DNA of 64,000 nt from the NCBI GenBank assembly GCA_954871525.1, contig OX940862.1, positions 46,803,732-46,867,731 on the forward strand, in the 5' to 3' direction. The position numbers were made by a program, and so were the translations under genes. Below the pieces are notes generated by a model. That model had not been told where the DNA came from. It made no database searches and worked only from the letters and a program-made list of their open reading frames with translations. Source of the stretch: Parietaria judaica (lineage: Eukaryota; Streptophyta; Magnoliopsida; Rosales; Urticaceae). Positions 58,501 to 64,000 of this stretch are shown here, in pieces. The first letter of the stretch is position 1. The number at the start of each line of letters is the position of its first letter.

Positions 58501-59539
58501 TAAAACAATGTCAAATTAAATATTGTTGTCGTCGATCGTTATTGGAAAAACATGCGTTTACATCAAACAATGTTATTATGTAATATGTTTACTATTTTTT
58601 TAATATAATTAGGCAAATTCTGAGATTACATACAAAATGAATGGCTAACATAAATGTTGTTTCCAAATGTCTATATAAGAATAAAAAACTATGTCTAAAT
58701 TTGATGAAGAAAAATATTGAACATGTAAGAGATAGATCCACAATAACAAATTACAATGACGTTAATATAGTTTTCATGATTTTTATATTACGATGATAGT
58801 TACAAAACTATTATAGTCCAAATTAATGTGTTTCTTATTTAAGAATCACAAACTGATTTATATAGTTAAAAACAACAGTTTAATATATAAACACATTACA
58901 ATTATTTTTTTAGAACATTTTCAAATCATATTTGAAGCAAATAATTGATTAAAAATTTAAAAATTCTCATCAGAAAAGGCATTTTTTAACAACTTCCGTA
59001 CATTTTTACTTTGGAAATCAACTACAAAGAAACACATTTAAAACATTGTAATTGAAAAAGAAAATCGTATAGAAATCAAAATAATAAATGAAAAAAATAC
59101 AAATCAAGGAAAAAATAATTTTTAAAAACGCTATATATAAGTCAATCTAATACAGTGTGAAAAACAATAAAATTCAAAACTCTCGAGTAAATCAAGATAT
59201 GGAATCCAACTACTCAATTTCCATCTTTTCCTTATTATAATATTATTTTAAAAATTACAAACATAATACCTTGCTAAAATCAAAGTCGTAATATGAAATA
59301 TATGGATTTGAAACTACCAAGTATCATAGACCAAAAAACCGAGAGTATGAATCGTGAGAAAGACATGGTAGTCGGGAATTAAGTTGACAACCAGAAAGGT
59401 CTGTGGAAACCGAATTTGAAGGCATGAGCCGCACTGCAATGTTATGAGGTAGACTTAGTTTATTTTCTTTGTAAGCTGCAAAATATTGTAACATAACTAA
59501 ACAATTAATAAATGAACTCAAATAATTAAATTTAGAAAA

Positions 59540-60135
59540 GAAAAAAAAAAGAATCTTATTTTTGGAGATCTTCTTAGCATTTTCTTCCTTATAACTTTGT
59601 CCACAGAGAGTAGTTGGACAATCAATTATGAGTCCATAGTGTTAGTAGCTTTTGAAATTTAAAATTTAGAAAAAAGAAAGCTGGAAAGAGCAATAACGAT
59701 GAATATTCTCGAATTCTATTTTTATAAATAGTACTTTCTATATTACTAAACAATTAAGAACAAAGCTCAAACAATATGAAAACGACCCTGTTTCCGAAGG
59801 GCTTATTAGCATTTTCTTCCTCATAACTTGGTTCACTTAGAATAGTTGGAAATCAATTTGAGAGCATGGTACCTTTGCTACGAAATTAAAAAAAAAAATG
59901 AATGGAGCACAAAGTTGAATATGTGAATTCTATTTTATAGATAAAATATATTTATTATAAAACTTAATAATTAAGAAAATAACTCAAGAAATAAGAAAAA
60001 CAAACCTTGTTTCCGAAGGTCTTCTTTACATATTCTTATTCATAACTTGGTACATGGAGAATAAATGATATGTCAACTTTAAATCCACAGTACTTTGGAA
60101 AGAGCTCACTAACTACAATGTTTTGACAAGTATGA
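59540..60135. repeat. ~230-bp imperfect repeat, 3 copies
   Basis: Copies near 59552, 59793 and 60012 share 'CCGAAGG.CTTATTAGCATT', 'TTCTTCCTCATAACTTGG' and 'GAGAATAGTTGG'. Further diverged relatives occur around 59260 and 62340 ('AATACCTTG.TAAAAT'). Probably Helitron interior. Confidence 0.65.
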
Positions 60136-60436
60136 CATGAAATAAATAAATATTGAAAAGGATAAAATATCCAAACCGAATAACAAATATGATATGATTC
60201 TTAAAAATATTACAAAAAAATCGCAAATATAACAGAAAATACCTCATATCGGTTGGTAGGAGTTGATGTTGCACTTAAGTCTAAGAAGTCTCTAAAAGAA
60301 TGCATCGAAGAACGAATAAAGTAAGAAAGGAAATAGACTTGCGGTGATTTTTATGAGAAAACTCATTTTGACACAAAAAAAAAGTTGAAAATTGAAAACT
60401 CAAATTGGATTCACGCTGAACCGGGTGGGTTTCAGT

Positions 60437-61162
60437 CAGTGTTTAGAATTTCTTATTTAAGCCTCGAGGCGTTGTCTCGCTGTGCCTCAAGGTGTATAGT
60501 CTTGAGGCGTTTGGGGCGTAAGTCTTGATAAATAAAATATAATTATTTAAAAATAATTAAAAAAATTAAAAATAAGATAAAGGCATAAGACGATTACAAA
60601 TTTACATATATATATATATATATATACATAGTAGGGTTTGGTTTTGACTTAGATATGATACGGTTATAAGTAGGTAAATAAATAAAAATAGAGAAATTGC
60701 ACCAAATAGCCAAATTGAAACATAGGTTTAGCAAAATAGCCAAACTGTGGTTAATTTTGTAAACTAGCCAATTAAACATTTAAGTGAATTTCTAATTTGG
60801 CTAGTTTACAAAATTAACCAAAATTTTGTAAATGGTTAATTGGCTAGTTTATAAAATTAACCAAAATTTGGCTATTTTGCTAAACCTATGTTTCAATTTG
60901 GCTATTACCCTTAAGAGCCCATAAAAATAGATATCGTAATAAATAGTTATATATATGTAACCCAAAATAAGTAAGTAAATAAAAAAGACATTATAATAAT
61001 TACTAAATTTATGACCCCTCAATGAGGCGTAGCCTCAAGGTGCGCTGACTAAGGCGTACGCATTGGTCTATCTATTCAAGGCGTCCGCCTCATTGCTATA
61101 TTAGCCTCTGCCTCATTGAGGCATCCAAGGCGTACGCCTTAATGACTTTTTTCACTACACTG
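60437..61162. mobile_element. 726-bp hAT-type non-autonomous element
   Basis: It has a perfect 8-bp target duplication GTTTCAGT at 60429-60436 and 61163-61170. Termini CAGTGT... and ...CACTG are inverted, the hAT hallmark. Both ends are dominated by GC-rich 'GCCTC.AGGCGTA.GCCT' motifs (60461-60530 and 61020-61140) that can pair. No transposase; the middle is AT-rich and holds a hairpin MITE and a 20-bp AT run. Confidence 0.85.
60701..60907. mobile_element. MITE-like hairpin nested in the hAT-type element
   Basis: Arms at 60701-60775 and 60838-60907 pair almost fully ('AATAGCCAAATTGAAACATA' against 'TATGTTTCAATTTGGCTATT'). The 62-bp centre holds another partial copy of 'TTGGCTAGTTTACAAAATTA'. 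The outer TAATAGCC/GGCTATTACCC sequence recalls the Mutator-like TIR of the 46029-47308 element, but no target duplication was established. Confidence 0.65.
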
Positions 61163-61170
61163 GTTTCAGT

Positions 61171-62080
61171 TGAATAAGTTTAATAAATCGAGCATGTTTA
61201 AATTTACCCAAAAATTAAATAACAATTTAGAACCGAACAAATCCTTAGAACTAACCAAAATTCACTATAAAAAAATATCTCATTTGAAAAATCCAAGTAA
61301 AATAGAGAGAAAAGAGCTAAATATTAATAATAATTGTAATTAGTCTCAAACCTTATGGCTACTATGGAGATTTATGAAAATACACAAAATGAAAAAAAAT
61401 GTCTAATCATTTAAGAAACGAAAGAAAATGACTCGCCAGAGAAACGAAAGATAGGTGGACCATGGTCGTACATCCCAAAGAAGGTTCCTCGAAGACCTAC
61501 TGACCAAATATATTTGAGAAGTCCTATAAACACCATGAAAATTTTGAAAATTATAAAATAAATGTAAAACATAGCTAGTATATCTTAACTCAAAAGTGAA
61601 CAAATTTTGTTGACAATTAGGGTGGTTTATAGTTGGAATACTCGGATAACTTTTAACTACATCGGAAAAAGGGGATATCAAATGTCGACAACTCTCACAT
61701 TTCGGAAAGCAATATATGACAACCTAGCAGGCAATAATACAAACTCGAAAACCGAACACATGTAATAAATAAAAAATCAATTAGAAAATCGAAACACATA
61801 AACATAAACTAAAATCAAGCCATGCAAGACAAAAACTGAAGCGGTGAATAGACAGGGCAGCGCCCACGGATACTAAGAACAAATGATGATGGAGAACATG
61901 TTAGAGATCCATAGGCAAGCTAATAGTGAGTTGCCAGAGAAATTGAATTCAGTGGAAGAAAAACAACTGAAACAGTAAGAAAGAAGAAGAATTGCGTTAA
62001 TTTATGTATACTGGAAATCAAACTACTTCCTATATCATAAGTTAATTATTCAAACCCATGATTTGAAAGCATGTGTTATT
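61171..62080. other. Unassigned
   Basis: AT-rich. The 92-aa frame at 61403-61681 has no recognised motif. Possibly the rest of the Helitron-like element. Confidence 0.3.
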
Positions 62081-62085
62081 TATTT

Positions 62086-62170
62086 TTTCTCTATACTAAT
62101 AAAACGACAAAACTCATATCGTTCCAATTCACAATCACCAACTCGCTGGTTTATATAAAACCAATTTCAT
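62086..62170 (+). mobile_element. Possible Helitron-type 5' end
   Basis: TCTCTATACTAATAAAACGA resembles the 5' TCTCTA.TA end of plant Helitrons. It reads to the right, so it is not the partner of the 58465 end. Evidence is a single motif. Confidence 0.3.
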
Positions 62171-63008
62171 TTTGAAAAAATTATCTAAATTATCGTAATA
62201 GTAAAAGGTAACATATGTCAACCAATATTAACTGAATCCTACCTTTCAACTTTCAAGTATGTTGTCTTACGAATTAAATGAAATCGAATATGAAATACAC
62301 TGAAAAATGACCCTTTGTAGTAAAGTGATACAAATAATACCTTGGAAAATTAGAAATCTAAAGTTGTAATATTTGAGAAGACTCCATAGGCAAAAATTGA
62401 GGCGACACCGAGTAATGTAAATGGGAACAAAAGGTTAACCTGTTACAATAAAAAACCTCATATCTAGCTATTTAAAGGATATATAAATTATTGCATCTGA
62501 TAGAGTTGATAATGATAAAAGATTGTCAGCCGTAAATGAGTACCTCTAATAGCCGTAAGAATTCCACAACTTTGGTTTCCATCTCTATCTGAATTTAAAT
62601 GGTAAACACATCTTTTTATTTGACTTAGTGGCCTGCAAACACACAAACTATTTTAAATACATCAGATTTTTAAAACAAAGTAAGAATAGATTGTTGTAGC
62701 TTGAAATAGATAATTCAATGATTTCTTTCAGAAATTCATGACAGTTTAATGACCTAATTATTCAATAGCTAGCCTAAAAAAGCAATCGTCACCGATATAG
62801 TAAAGTTTGACACCAGTAGAAGAGATTATGAGCCCAATACCTCAAAAACCTAAAAAATACAGAATTTTAATTGCCTTATCTTTCCGCATTTGAAAAGGTG
62901 AACACCATTTTTTATTTGCCACAATCACCTGCGGATCAGAAACAAAATATAAAAAATCAAATTTTTTAGTTTTGTAATAAATATGTGCTTCTAGACACCT
63001 AACCCGGT

Positions 63009-63212
63009 GTTCTTAGTTCTTGTTTTCAAAAATTGGATGCTAACATTGAAAGATTTTTTAGTTAGACCATCATGAGTTCTTAGTTCTTGGTTTCAAAAAT
63101 TGAAGGCTAAAATTGAAAGATTTTGTAGTTAAACCATCATGAGTTCTTAGTTCTTGGTTTTAAAAATTGGAGGCTAAAATTGTAAGATTTCGTAGTTAAA
63201 CCATCATGAGCA
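63009..63212 (+). repeat. ~67-bp tandem repeat, 3 copies
   Basis: 'GTTCTTAGTTCTTG.TTT' plus 'AAAATTG.AGGCTAAAATTG' and 'TAGTTAAACCATCATGAG' repeat three times. It lies between the Helitron-like DNA and the LTR. Non-coding. Confidence 0.85.
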
Positions 63213-63308
63213 AAAAAGTACGATCATAAAAACTCTAAGAAATTAAAAACTCCCGATTAATGTTTATGTCTTGCAGCAATTGGATTTATTAATATATATA
63301 TACTTACT

Positions 63309-64000
63309 GTTGATGCCGTTTTTTGGATCAAACACTGTTGAGGCCCAAGTTGTGGATTTTGGGCCTGGCCCAATGTCGTTTGATGACGTGGCGGGCTTCT
63401 GATGACTTTGGATGGGCCTCCGGCTGGCCTTGTTGCGAGGAAGACAGATTTTGCCCCCTCTGTTGACTTTGGTGGGCCGCGTTGACTTTGATGGGCCCCG
63501 TTGACTTTGTGTTGAATTTGATGGCCCTGTTACGGGGACGACAGATTTTCCCTCCCTCTTGCTCTCTCTCGGCGTATGAGTGATACGGATTCCGAGCGGA
63601 GTTCCTGGCACTGGGATCGAAACCTATCGTAGCCGTTCGAGGTCCAGCGATCCGGGGATTACTCTCCCCCTGTTACCTCAAAGCCTGGAATGGACAAGGC
63701 CAGGGATACAGGTTCGGGTATCTTGCAGGAATCGGGGTCCACACGAACGGGAGAGTGAGTTTGATCCAGTGGATCCTGGGGGATTGGCTTCCTAGTCTGG
63801 GCCCTACAGACTGTCCGCAAAGCCACGATATCAATGTAAGATATGGGGCTGGGAGACAGAACGGGTTCCACGCAGATCTAGAAGAATGGTCTGGCGGGGT
63901 CGTCGAATTGCCCCAGGATCTTTTCCAGGGGTTCCCCTCTGGTTGGTCTATTTAGAGAGATTCCCCAAGTCCAGTCCCTCGACCTGAATTGTGGGTCCTG
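63309..64000 (+). repeat. LTR-like sequence running off the right edge
   Basis: It starts TGTTGATGCCGTTTTTTGGA, a TG...-type LTR start. GC-rich interior with 'GTTGACTTTG.TGGGCC' repeated three to four times at about 63460-63510. Later sequence has the same style as 29960-30400 ('GGGATCGAAACCTATCGTAG', 'CCTACAGACTGTCCGCAAAG'). The other end is outside the window. Short frames on both strands are not supported. Confidence 0.4.

Noticed and set aside
60429..61170. The GCCTC-rich ends as a gene
   Set aside because: Termini, 8-bp duplication and lack of coding capacity identify a transposon.
3009..63290. CRISPR array or prokaryotic system
   Set aside because: No regular short direct repeats with unique spacers. 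Tandem arrays here have no spacers, and the genome is plant.

Overview
This is a transposon-dense stretch of a flowering-plant nuclear genome, most likely a eudicot. The evidence is a plant-type TSPO gene, a four-exon GH3 gene with GT-AG introns, Ty1-copia and Ty3-gypsy (Tat-like) retrotransposons, a Cassandra-type element carrying 5S rRNA sequence, MULE, hAT, CACTA and Helitron-like DNA elements, and AT-rich spacers. I cannot name the species. All coordinates, splice sites and identities were read by eye; nothing was searched or aligned by program.

Two host genes look intact. TSPO (1463-2011, minus, intronless) encodes a five-helix TspO/MBR membrane protein and has ABRE and CE3-like boxes in its promoter. 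GH3 (54825-58252, plus, four exons, 598 aa) encodes an acyl-acid-amido synthetase with auxin-type (group II) signature motifs. A third possible coding unit lies inside a Mutator-like element: two exons (46468-46656 and 46733-46960) splice into a 138-aa GRF zinc-finger protein with a C-terminal hydrophobic segment. An unidentified 133-aa ORF (31478-31879) sits behind a TATA box and a plausible 5'-UTR intron.

Layout. 1-960: minus-strand LTR-like sequence with a ~175-bp tandem array. 1.4-2.3 kb: TSPO and its promoter. 2.4-8.2 kb: MULE-like element with long inverted ends, split by a young non-autonomous gypsy-type (LARD) retrotransposon at 2940-7582. 8.3-17.6 kb: long-LTR Copia element, minus strand, integrase lost. 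17.6-20.8 kb: decayed Tat-gypsy sequence with RNase H. 20.8-27.5 kb: second internally deleted Copia of the same broad type. 27.5-31.2 kb: LARD/LTR fragments. 31.2-31.9 kb: orphan ORF. 32.8-36.8 kb: two Copia LTRs on the plus strand. 37-40 kb: LARD fragment and unannotated DNA. 40.05-47.38 kb: nested cluster, a Copia element with a Cassandra TRIM in one LTR and a MULE in the other. 47.5 kb: CACTA end. About 48.7-52.9 kb: dead hAT transposon split by a solo LTR. 53.1-54.4 kb: Copia gag and LARD remnants. 54.8-58.3 kb: GH3. 58.46 kb onward: Helitron-like 3' end, repeats, a 726-bp hAT-type element containing a hairpin MITE, more repeats, and an LTR-like sequence running off the right edge.

The host genes show no functional link to each other. 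The organising principle is nested transposition. Several insertions are bounded to the base by target-site duplications: ATATT, GTTTA, ATATG, the 9-bp TTTAATTAA, TATAC and the 8-bp GTTTCAGT. The partner LTRs of the 40-47 kb Copia provide the unoccupied sites that prove two of these insertions.
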